From positions 1-58,729 of the IMG/VR virus record IMGVR_UViG_3300008108_008089: a stretch of 58,729 bases of DNA; one strand, 5' to 3'. This stretch comes from a virus. The notes below the pieces were generated by a model that had not been told where the DNA came from, searched no databases, and worked only from the letters and a program-made list of their open reading frames with translations. Both the position numbers and the translations under genes were made by a program. Below, piece by piece: positions 40,083-46,341 of this stretch (positions are counted from its first letter, which is position 1; every line of letters begins with the position of its first letter).

Positions 40083-40110
40083 TTGACTTTCCTGCATTTC
40101 TGAGTAAAGT
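40083..40110 (+). promoter_or_regulatory. promoter (TTGACT/TAAAGT)
   Basis: TTGACT (40083-40088), 16-base spacer with CCTGCATTTC, TAAAGT (40105-40110). A GTTCT/AGAAC hairpin (40109-40125) begins the leader, followed by AACGACGAAAGGA. Confidence 0.65.
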
Positions 40111-40146
40111 TCTCTATGTAAGAACAAAACGACGAAAGGAAAGACA

Positions 40147-40305
40147 ATGCGAGGACTACCTGATAGTGCGATTTACGGAACTTACAAGCGTCTAAAGCCA
40201 CGCCGTAGCCGTAGAAGCCGACAGGAACTTACCTTCCTAGAGATAGTGCAGGAACTCCTACACGCTCTCTATGTCTGGAACTTGCGCCGAAAGGCTCGCC
40301 GATAG
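40147..40305 (+). CDS. Arg-rich basic protein (52 aa)
   Basis: A 52-residue protein with RLKPRRSRRSRQELTF and NLRRKARR; likely binds nucleic acid. The leader AACGACGAAAGGAAAGACA fits. A new promoter starts 3 bases after its stop. Confidence 0.6.
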   Translation: MRGLPDSAIYGTYKRLKPRRSRRSRQELTFLEIVQELLHALYVWNLRRKARR

Positions 40306-40307
40306 AT

Positions 40308-40337
40308 TTGACAAAATGCAGGAAGATGTAATAAACT
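40308..40337 (+). promoter_or_regulatory. promoter with GCAGGAAGATG spacer element
   Basis: TTGACA (40308-40313), GCAGGAAGATG, TAAACT (40332-40337); leader ATGACGAAAGGAAAC. Confidence 0.75.
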
Positions 40338-40371
40338 TATCCAGTAAGACAAAATGACGAAAGGAAACAAA

Positions 40372-40581
40372 ATGTTCGACAAAGTGCTAGAGGCAGTATT
40401 TATGTTCGACACTTCCAAGTGGAAGCAAGAGCGCAAGTATGTAGTGCGCCGTAATGTTGTATTCACTCTAATCGCAATAATCGCGCTCGCCGTGATTTGG
40501 ACAGTTGCAAAGAACTTGTGGTGGACAGAAAATGGTTATTGCTGGGGCGACATCATTGAGTGTCAGTTTGGGGGCAAGTAA
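40372..40581 (+). CDS. one-helix membrane protein (69 aa)
   Basis: A 69-residue protein with basic KWKQERKYVVRR followed by a helix VVFTLIAIIALAVIWTVAKNLWW. Not recognised. Stop TAATG overlaps the next start. Confidence 0.6.
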   Translation: MFDKVLEAVFMFDTSKWKQERKYVVRRNVVFTLIAIIALAVIWTVAKNLWWTENGYCWGDIIECQFGGK

Positions 40582-40760
40582 TGCGTAAGGGAAGATTTGG
40601 TCAAGACCTATCTGAGATTTCAGATAGCGACTTCGCGGACTTCCTATTGAAGTTTGCCTTTATGACAGACGCACAATTAGCAGAGCGTGACGCACTACCA
40701 ACAAAAGAAGCACGGAAGGCGTATGTAAGAAACCTTCCTCTCCCGAAGATTGGGGGCTGA
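40581..40760 (+). CDS. hypothetical protein (59 aa)
   Basis: A 59-residue protein (RKGRFGQDLSEISDSDFADFLLKFAFMTDAQLAERD). Not recognised. TAATG coupling with the membrane gene. Confidence 0.55.
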   Translation: MRKGRFGQDLSEISDSDFADFLLKFAFMTDAQLAERDALPTKEARKAYVRNLPLPKIGG

Positions 40761-40762
40761 AG

Positions 40763-41251
40763 ATGTCAGGGGGTAAAAAAGCTGGCACAACAGCGCCGAC
40801 TTGGGACGAGTTTGTTGAGTGCACGCCGTATGTTGATGGGAAACCTAGACCTGATTTACTAAGTGACCAAGAAACAATGTGGCAGAACAAGTTTTATGTG
40901 GTGTTTAGGAAATACCTAACAGCACACGGAGCAGATGGTCCGATGCACCTCAGCATTAGACATCAACAGCGCAAGGCTATTCGAGATTGGCGTCATTTCC
41001 AACGCATCAAGAACGAACTTGCGGGTGCTCAACGAGAAGCAATAGAGATTTTCCCACCTGAAGCATTGTTAGTTGATGGTGCTAATCAGTATCACTTGTT
41101 TGTTTTAGCGATGGGAGATACAACGCCTTTTACTTGGAAGACGGGTCGTGCCGTTTCAGGTGAAGATGGTGGAGAAGAGATGGAACGCAAAATGCGTGAT
41201 ATGGGTTTCGACCCAAAGCACACAGTCCAACGACCGAGAGATGGAGAGTAA
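40763..41251 (+). CDS. DUF7694-like protein
   Basis: A 162-residue protein. IRDWRHFQRIKNELAGAQREAIEIFPPEALLVDGANQYHLFVLAMGDTTPFTW matches DUF7694, a domain common in phages (W..hQ.IKN..aG....AvEi.P....lvd.aNqyHl.vl). No activity is established. The gene starts in AGGGGGTAAAAAAG territory and is 2 bases after the preceding stop. Confidence 0.7.
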   Translation: MSGGKKAGTTAPTWDEFVECTPYVDGKPRPDLLSDQETMWQNKFYVVFRKYLTAHGADGPMHLSIRHQQRKAIRDWRHFQRIKNELAGAQREAIEIFPPEALLVDGANQYHLFVLAMGDTTPFTWKTGRAVSGEDGGEEMERKMRDMGFDPKHTVQRPRDGE

Positions 41252-41253
41252 AA

Positions 41254-41451
41254 ATGAAGAGCCAGCGTTTGGCTGAAGAAGCAGCAAAGATGTATGTAGA
41301 TGGTTTGGCAGTCGAGGCAGTAGCCCAGAAGTTGGGAGTTGCCTACAGGACAGCACGCAAAGCCATTAGAGCAGGTGGGGTGGAGTTTAGAGACCCATCT
41401 CAAAGATTAGTTGGGCGAACTCGCCCAGATAGGAGCGTAGTCAATGCCTAA
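41254..41451 (+). CDS. helix-turn-helix protein (65 aa)
   Basis: A 65-residue protein with MYVDGLAVEAVAQKLGVAYRTARKAIRAGGVEFRDPSQ, a Hin/sigma-4-like helix-turn-helix with a resolvase-type tail. Probably a small DNA-binding regulator. ATG after GAGTAAAA; end overlaps the next gene by 8 bases. Confidence 0.7.
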   Translation: MKSQRLAEEAAKMYVDGLAVEAVAQKLGVAYRTARKAIRAGGVEFRDPSQRLVGRTRPDRSVVNA

Positions 41452-41590
41452 GAACATTGTTTGGACAGCGTTGATTTCTGCGCTCGCCGTTGTAGGTTCA
41501 ATAATCTCTGCGGTATTTGGTGCATCTGATTTAGTGATGGCGTTTGGTGCAACAGCAATTTCGTTTGCCATCTTGAGTGGGAGAGAATAA
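41444..41590 (+). CDS. two-helix membrane protein (48 aa)
   Basis: Two short helices (IVWTALISALAVVGSIISAVFGA and LVMAFGATAISFAIL) fill most of the 48 residues. The ATG overlaps the stop before it and the next ATG follows directly. Possibly a small holin-type protein. Confidence 0.55.
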   Translation: MPKNIVWTALISALAVVGSIISAVFGASDLVMAFGATAISFAILSGRE

Positions 41591-41986
41591 ATGTGGTTAT
41601 TTACTGATACAGGTTTTGTTAGTGCGGTTGTTTCAAAGGAAGACCGAACTAAGATTTCTGTTCGCGCTCGCGATAAGAAGTCGTTAGAAGGTTTTGTGAA
41701 GATGTTCAGGGTAAAAATTGTAGAACTCGAGCATCGTGATTATGAATATCGCATCTACCTGACAAAAGAACAACTGACTCAATGGCTTGCAACCCGAGTT
41801 GAGGAGTTGAACTATGACAATTTCAAGACTCAGGTGACAAAGACACGCGGTTATGATTTCGCGGAGCCTCTGCACGGAGTCTGGTATGAGATGTTAGAAG
41901 TGTCTGACAAGCGTAAAAAGACCAAAAAGGCAAGCACTTTAGGTTCACGCTGGTATGAGGAAGAATACAGTTACCCTCAGGCGTAG
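41591..41986 (+). CDS. conserved hypothetical protein (131 aa)
   Basis: MWLFTDTGFVSAVVSKEDRTKISVRARDKKSLEGF is a start seen in a broadly spread family in actinobacteria and phages; the remainder has EHRDYEYRIYLTKEQLTQWL. Activity unknown. Continues the operon directly after the membrane gene. Confidence 0.65.
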   Translation: MWLFTDTGFVSAVVSKEDRTKISVRARDKKSLEGFVKMFRVKIVELEHRDYEYRIYLTKEQLTQWLATRVEELNYDNFKTQVTKTRGYDFAEPLHGVWYEMLEVSDKRKKTKKASTLGSRWYEEEYSYPQA

Positions 41987-42000
41987 GTGCGTGTCTTGGT

Positions 42001-42031
42001 TTGACAGCCTTTTCTGCATCTGTGCTATGGT
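42001..42031 (+). promoter_or_regulatory. promoter for the transglycosylase operon
   Basis: TTGACA (42001-42006) and TATGGT (42026-42031) or GCTATG at 17-base spacing. The spacer lacks the GCAGGAAG element. Confidence 0.6.
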
Positions 42032-42065
42032 TTTATAGATGAAACGACACATTAGACAAAACGAA

Positions 42066-42103
42066 GGGCGTCCTAGCCCATTGGTTGCGAGTAACTAGCA
42101 ACC
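42066..42103 (+). promoter_or_regulatory. structured leader of the transglycosylase gene
   Basis: Two hairpins, GGGC-GTCCTA-GCCC (42066-42079) and GGTTGC...GCAACC (42083-42088 with 42098-42103), lie in a leader of about 100 bases before AAAGGAGAAGCAAATG. They may control expression. Confidence 0.5.
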
Positions 42104-42133
42104 TGCCCATGTCCCCTAACAAAGGAGAAGCAA

Positions 42134-42781
42134 ATGCGAAACCCTTTATTTCGCCATGCCGAAACTACTACGTTTGGTGTGATAGCAGCAGTGCTAGCAG
42201 GAGCAGTCGTATGGAGTGCGGCAGCAAGTGCAGAAACTAATGAAACGAACGCAGGAGCAGCAGCACCCGCTGTTGTATTGGAAGAAGTGCGGCTCATCAA
42301 TATGGCAGCAGCACGGATAGCTGGAGCTGAGTCCAAAGAGGAGAAGCTCCAAGAGGTAAAAAATCTAAGAACCCAGATGCAGCTTGAGCTGTTCGAAGAC
42401 CGAACTGTTCCCCTTGCTCCTCTGGAACTGAAGACCTTACTCAGACTCGTTGGGTTTGAGGGTCAAGGCTTGAAGACCGCTTGGGCAGTTGTAATGACTG
42501 AGTCCAATGCTCGTCCTAAAGCCCATAACTCAAATACTCGAACAGGCGATAACTCTTACGGGTTGTTCCAAATCAATATGATTGGAGCACTTGGAGATGC
42601 ACGCATTGAGAAGTTTGAACTCAAGAAGAACGAAGACCTACTCAACCCTGTGACTAACGCGGAGGTTGCTTTCCATATGAGTGGTGCAGGAACTAACTTC
42701 TCAGCGTGGAAGGTTACTGGATATAATAATGGCAGTGAAAGGTTTGAATCTTTCCTTGCTGAATACCCGACCAAAGGATAG
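42134..42781 (+). CDS. secreted lytic transglycosylase (SLT-like)
   Basis: A 215-residue protein. An N-terminal signal or anchor (TTFGVIAAVLAGAVVWSAAASA) is followed by a coiled linker and a lysozyme-like domain: TAWAVVMTESNARPKAHN (catalytic Glu in TESN) and NSYGLFQINMIGALGDAR, the SLT consensus. It would cut peptidoglycan outside the membrane, perhaps early in infection or for release. AAAGGAG ribosome-binding site. Confidence 0.75.
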   Translation: MRNPLFRHAETTTFGVIAAVLAGAVVWSAAASAETNETNAGAAAPAVVLEEVRLINMAAARIAGAESKEEKLQEVKNLRTQMQLELFEDRTVPLAPLELKTLLRLVGFEGQGLKTAWAVVMTESNARPKAHNSNTRTGDNSYGLFQINMIGALGDARIEKFELKKNEDLLNPVTNAEVAFHMSGAGTNFSAWKVTGYNNGSERFESFLAEYPTKG

Positions 42782-42783
42782 TT

Positions 42784-43272
42784 ATGAGTCAAGAACCAGA
42801 GCGTTTGTATGAGATGGAAGAGCCTAAGGCGCTCGCAGTTGAGCCTGAAACTCTCCCTGTTGTGATGGCTGAGCCAGCACCTGAGATGGTAAAGGTTGAA
42901 GAACCAGTTGCCATCGTAGTTGAGCCTGAAGTTGTTGCGGTTGAAGAACAGATCGCGCCAACTGACAAGAAGACCAGGGGTAAAAAATCCGTGGTCGGAT
43001 CGCAGATCGCCGATGGAACTTCTGTTTATCTTTCTAAAGTTGTCTTTGAATCTGAGTATGCAAGGAACAGTAACTCTGTTGCTGTGCTTCAGATACGCCT
43101 AATCGAACTTGGTTATGCGACTGCTGGAGATGACAAGCAAGGTTGGATTAGTGCGGGAACTGCAAAAGCCCTTGAAGACTTCAAGAGTGATAACGCGGTT
43201 GCTTCAGACATCTACTCACAAGAGATGATTGAGGCTGTATTCGCTGGAACTTCAGTTGAGGTTCTCCCATAG
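42784..43272 (+). CDS. peptidoglycan-binding-like protein
   Basis: A 162-residue protein: about 65 residues of Pro/Glu/Val-rich linker, then a PG_binding_1-like domain (NSVAVLQIRLIELGYATAGDDKQGWISAGTAKALEDFKSDN). No catalytic domain. It lies 2 bases after the transglycosylase and ends at a terminator, so the two probably act together at the wall. Confidence 0.65.
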   Translation: MSQEPERLYEMEEPKALAVEPETLPVVMAEPAPEMVKVEEPVAIVVEPEVVAVEEQIAPTDKKTRGKKSVVGSQIADGTSVYLSKVVFESEYARNSNSVAVLQIRLIELGYATAGDDKQGWISAGTAKALEDFKSDNAVASDIYSQEMIEAVFAGTSVEVLP

Positions 43273-43290
43273 TTTAGTTTTTACAACATC

Positions 43291-43335
43291 AACGCCCAGT
43301 GCATCTGAGAAAATCAGAACGCTGGGCGTTTTTGT
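43291..43335 (+). terminator. rho-independent terminator
   Basis: AACGCCCAG (43291-43299) pairs with CTGGGCGTT (43322-43330), then TTTGTTT. Confidence 0.85.
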
Positions 43336-43461
43336 TTGGACAACGCAAGGTGCGGGAGAGCTTGGCTGCCTAAATTTTTACCCCGTCAAGCTCTCCTGTG
43401 TCTCTGCTGCAAAAGAAAAACCCCCCAGTTTCCTAGAGGGTCTTCTTAAATCTATTAAGTT

Positions 43462-43626
43462 TTATGCTGTTGCTTGAATTAGAGCGTCTACATCTTGCTT
43501 GATTATGTAATACGCTACGGCACAGCCACGGCAATACTTCTCTGTTGCTGGGAGCCCTAGTTGAAAAGCATCTGTGCCTGAGAATACTAGGTCTGTGCTC
43601 TCACAGTTTGGAACTTTGCACTTCAT
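43462..43626 (-). CDS. zinc-ribbon mini-protein (54 aa)
   Basis: C3-KVPNC8 and C32-RGC35 in a 54-residue protein whose C-terminus is helical (YYIIKQDVDALIQATA). GAAAGGG leader on the minus strand. Function unknown. It is the last gene of a minus-strand block with three separate promoters. Confidence 0.65.
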   Translation of the reverse strand: MKCKVPNCESTDLVFSGTDAFQLGLPATEKYCRGCAVAYYIIKQDVDALIQATA

Positions 43627-43650
43627 TTGTTTCCCTTTCGTCGTTTGTTT

Positions 43651-43672
43651 CTATAAGGCGTTTGCCTTATAG
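43651..43672 (-). promoter_or_regulatory. perfect 9-bp leader hairpin
   Basis: CTATAAGGC-AAAC-GCCTTATAG lies at the very start of the leader of the 54-residue gene, 25 bases before its ATG. Confidence 0.65.
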
Positions 43673-43677
43673 GTAGA

Positions 43678-43705
43678 ACTTTAACACCTTCCTGCACTTT
43701 GTCAA
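43678..43705 (-). promoter_or_regulatory. minus-strand promoter with GCAGGAAGGTG element
   Basis: Minus strand: TTGACA (43705-43700), GCAGGAAGGTG, TAAAGT (43683-43678). It is identical in plan to plus-strand copies. Confidence 0.8.
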
Positions 43706-43714
43706 GCGACACGC

Positions 43715-43948
43715 CTACTCGACATTTCTTTCAATGTCTCTAGTTGCCCCACAAGTTGGACACTTCCACTCGTAGTATTCGGTGTCGTGTGACAATTCGA
43801 TTTCGACATCTGCTTCGACATCTTCAACCTCAAACATCTTGCACTCTTCGTTATAGCAAGCCTCTGCACGAACATCACTCCACTCGTGCTGAGCCCCTGA
43901 GATTTGGTATTCGTTTCCTGTAACACCTGCGGGATAGTTGCTTGACAT
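43715..43948 (-). CDS. zinc-ribbon protein (77 aa)
   Basis: A 77-residue acidic protein with ACYNEEC and YEWKCPTCGATRD, one probable zinc ribbon. Function unknown. Own promoter; leader AACGACGAAAGGA on the minus strand. Confidence 0.65.
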   Translation of the reverse strand: MSSNYPAGVTGNEYQISGAQHEWSDVRAEACYNEECKMFEVEDVEADVEIELSHDTEYYEWKCPTCGATRDIERNVE

Positions 43949-43981
43949 TTGTTTTCCTTTCGTCGTTTGCCTCTAAGTAGA

Positions 43982-44009
43982 ACAATAGCACCTTCCTGCA
44001 CTATTGCAA
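43982..44009 (-). promoter_or_regulatory. minus-strand promoter with GCAGGAAGGTG element
   Basis: Minus strand: TTGCAA (44009-44004), GCAGGAAGGTG, TATTGT (43987-43982), 16-base spacer. Confidence 0.75.
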
Positions 44010-44045
44010 GTCGAATCGCTGTTTATTACATCACATTTTGATAAC

Positions 44046-44076
44046 AAAAAACCCCCCCTAGAAAGGGAGGGAGGGT
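44046..44076 (-). terminator. probable minus-strand terminator
   Basis: On the minus strand, ACCCTCCC is followed by GGGGGGGT and TTTTTG, a GC-rich hairpin with a T-run behind the DUF3846 gene. Confidence 0.6.
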
Positions 44077-44092
44077 CTTTCGTTCGAGTTAT

Positions 44093-44422
44093 CTAGGAGG
44101 CAACCAGTAACTCGCGGACTCGTTGTTCGGTGTCTTTAGCCAGAGCCAGAGTCTCACCCTCTTCCCCTGTGCCACCTGTGAGGACGACATCGCCAACGAT
44201 AAAGTCAGAGCCTACCCAGAAAGTCTTGTCCCAGAGTTTCTGTGCGGTTTGATTGTGCGGTAGCCCAATGAGTTTGCCTTCCTCATTGACCCAGATAGTT
44301 AGGTCGTTTGCTAAGTCAATAGCCTGAACCCAACCACCTACTGCGGATTGTAAAGCTTGCAACCCTGTATTGTCCAGAGTTTTAATCTCACCTTCTGCGG
44401 TGATTACTAGAGCGTTTGTCAT
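44093..44422 (-). CDS. DUF3846 protein
   Basis: A 109-residue protein matching DUF3846: ALVITAEGEIKTLDNTGLQALQSAVGGWVQAIDLANDLTIWVNEEGKLIGLPHN and a late SDFIVGDVVLTGG. This domain is common in actinophages and plasmids; no activity assigned. Its start overlaps the small membrane gene stop by one base. Confidence 0.8.
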   Translation of the reverse strand: MTNALVITAEGEIKTLDNTGLQALQSAVGGWVQAIDLANDLTIWVNEEGKLIGLPHNQTAQKLWDKTFWVGSDFIVGDVVLTGGTGEEGETLALAKDTEQRVRELLVAS

Positions 44423-44538
44423 TAGTTGAATACCCCCAATACTCCAAGTGTTGCAATAATAACTACGGTTAGTATTGCCCCTCCTATACCTGCCATTTGT
44501 GCATCTAGGTTTTCATCTATCCAGTCAAGAATAAACAT
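44422..44538 (-). CDS. one-helix membrane peptide (38 aa)
   Basis: A 38-residue protein with an acidic N-terminus (DWIDENLDA) and a helix GIGGAILTVVIIATLGVLGV. It overlaps genes on both sides (TAATG), consistent with a coupled operon. Function unknown. Confidence 0.6.
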   Translation of the reverse strand: MFILDWIDENLDAQMAGIGGAILTVVIIATLGVLGVFN

Positions 44539-44747
44539 TAGGCAACCCTTCCCCAGATAATGTCCTGCACCTCTGCATCAGACATAGTGCGGTAAGTCAT
44601 TGCTGTGCCTGTGTGTGTTTGCTCGTATACGGTGAACTCTGTAATAGAGTGAGAGCCAGTAAATAACTCTCTAACCTTTTGAACTGTATCAACGTGAAAG
44701 TTGTATTGACTTCCACCTGCGGTGATTGCAATTCCATAAGTCTTCAT
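44538..44747 (-). CDS. hypothetical protein (69 aa)
   Basis: A 69-residue beta-rich protein (YGIAITAGGSQYNFHVDTVQKVRELFTGSHSITEFTVYEQT). Not recognised. First gene of the operon with the membrane peptide and DUF3846. Confidence 0.6.
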   Translation of the reverse strand: MKTYGIAITAGGSQYNFHVDTVQKVRELFTGSHSITEFTVYEQTHTGTAMTYRTMSDAEVQDIIWGRVA

Positions 44748-44799
44748 TGTGTGCCTCTTTCGTTTTGTCGTTATGCGGTGAGCCTCTCACCACACGCTT

Positions 44800-44827
44800 A
44801 ATCTATCACCTTCCTGCACTATGTCAA
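44800..44827 (-). promoter_or_regulatory. minus-strand promoter with GCAGGAAGGTG element
   Basis: Minus strand: TTGACA (44827-44822), GCAGGAAGGTG, TAGATT (44805-44800), 16-base spacer. It drives the DUF3846 operon. Confidence 0.8.
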
Positions 44828-44829
44828 GT

Positions 44830-45420
44830 CATAACCCCCCATATTTGATAACGATTTGGTAACAAAGTTTTAGCCTCTAACATCACAATAACCCCTACAC
44901 ACCTGACCAGACCTGACCACCTATAGCCCCCAGCCAGACTAACCAGCCAAGCACTAGGCACACCAGGCACACCTGGTCAGACTTACACAAGTTGTTTGTA
45001 TCTCTAGCCAAAACATTTGCTACTCGTCAGTAGCTTCCTCCACCTCCTCCACCACCAGACCCACCACCTACTAACCCACCTACCTCTACTCACAAGCACC
45101 TAGCCCAAGCACTAGCCCCAAGCCTTGACCACCTTGACCACCTAGCCCAAGCACCAACACCTAAACAACACAAGACACACTCAACATTGACAAGCACAAG
45201 CACATAGACACAAAAAAGTAAGAGCCTCTCAACAAAGCAAGCACATAAACACAAAAAAATAACAAGATAATGACAACCTGCCTACTTTTTATAAAACAAA
45301 AACTAAAAAGCACACAACAAAGCACAAGAAAAAACAATCCTGGCAGCAAAACAAAAACCAACAAAACAACGAAAAAAAGCCCGGAACGATTTGGCAAAAA
45401 GCCAAATATAAGCAGAGCCG
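44830..45420. other. A/C-rich, G-poor gene-free region
   Basis: No credible gene. The plus strand is very poor in G (for example 45061-45120 has four G in 60 bases) and rich in CCACC, CCTAGCCC and ACAAAGCACA words; CACCTAGCCCAAGCAC and CTTGACCACC each occur twice. It lies where the minus-strand operon and the plus-strand structural operon diverge. It could be a packaging site, an origin or an R-loop-forming region. Confidence 0.6.
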
Positions 45421-45496
45421 GCTCACAGGCCAAAAGAAGAAATCGTTAAGGTTCATAAAATCGCTGCTGCCGTACAATGAAGTGGCTCCGTACGGC
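45389..45496 (+). promoter_or_regulatory. two hairpins before the structural operon
   Basis: ATTTGGC/GCCAAAT (45389-45395 and 45401-45407) and GCCGTAC/GTACGGC (45469-45475 and 45490-45496). TACACT (45512-45517) then lies six bases before the GTG at 45524. Confidence 0.5.
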
Positions 45497-45523
45497 TCCT
45501 TTAAAAGCCTGTACACTAGGTAA

Positions 45524-46018
45524 GTGGAAATCCCAACTCTCCCTTTAGATGAAGTCACCTTCATCCAATCCTTACCGCGCCCGCAAGCTGAGTCTCGCAT
45601 GCGAGCTTTGTGGGAGGTTGGCTGGTCCCTGCAATCAATCGGGTCCTCTCTCATCCCTCAACGCCCTAAGACCACAATCCACTTCTGGGTCAAACGAGCC
45701 ACCCCTGAGCAACAACATAGGCAGGTCCCCTCACCGCCACCCCGCTCTCTAACAACTAGCGTTCCAACTAAGACTGCCCCTCGAGTCAGGACTATCTCTC
45801 CTGGCGTTCCTGAGCACCTTAAGAACGAGATTAAACAGTTATCTCTACAGGCACGTCTCTACAGGGCTAAGACTCCTGCAGGGCATCCTGTGGCTCTTGC
45901 CAATGACCAACTGACTGTTATGGTTAAAACCCTCTACACAATGGGCGTTCCTGCTCAGGCGTTGGCTGATTCCGCTGGTGTCTCTTACAGAGCTATGATT
46001 CGAAGGATTAGTAGATGA
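45524..46018 (+). CDS. helix-turn-helix protein at the head of the structural operon
   Basis: A 164-residue basic protein. Two helical DNA-binding-like parts (MRALWEVGWSLQSIGSSL... near the N-terminus and TLYTMGVPAQALADSAGVSYRAMIRRI at the C-terminus) flank a Pro/Thr-rich linker. It could be a small terminase-type or late-gene regulator. GTG start with TACACT six bases upstream suggests a leaderless transcript. Overlaps the next gene by 4 bases. Confidence 0.6.
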   Translation: MEIPTLPLDEVTFIQSLPRPQAESRMRALWEVGWSLQSIGSSLIPQRPKTTIHFWVKRATPEQQHRQVPSPPPRSLTTSVPTKTAPRVRTISPGVPEHLKNEIKQLSLQARLYRAKTPAGHPVALANDQLTVMVKTLYTMGVPAQALADSAGVSYRAMIRRISR

Positions 46019-46341
46019 ATACAACCTTCAAGAATAAAACTGGCTCCTACGCTCCCTCTGAATTGGCAATTGTTGTTTGGTCTAACCCAAAAGGTAGAGG
46101 CAGAGCCCTTGAGACTATGACTACAGAGGATTCAACCCTACCGATTGTTTTTCCTGCTACCTATTTAAAGAAAAACAGGGAGTGGAGTAATGCAACTTTT
46201 GTTTCTAGCGTTCAAGAGGTTTTTGACTTTATCTCCCAAAGCACTCGAAGCCACCCTTTAATAGTTCCAATGCCTATTGCTAAATCAGCTTTAGGCTGGG
46301 AAAACTTTTATGTACCAACCGAATATGTTGAGGAACAATGA
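46015..46341 (+). CDS. hypothetical protein (108 aa)
   Basis: A soluble 108-residue protein (GSYAPSELAIVVWSNPKGRGRALETMTTED). Not recognised. ATGA overlaps on both sides in the structural operon. Confidence 0.55.
   Translation: MNTTFKNKTGSYAPSELAIVVWSNPKGRGRALETMTTEDSTLPIVFPATYLKKNREWSNATFVSSVQEVFDFISQSTRSHPLIVPMPIAKSALGWENFYVPTEYVEEQ

Noticed and set aside
45161-45433. Minus-strand hydrophobic open frame of 90 codons
   Set aside because: Its Leu/Val/Phe/Cys composition comes from the A/C-rich low-complexity DNA; no start signals and no normal codon pattern.
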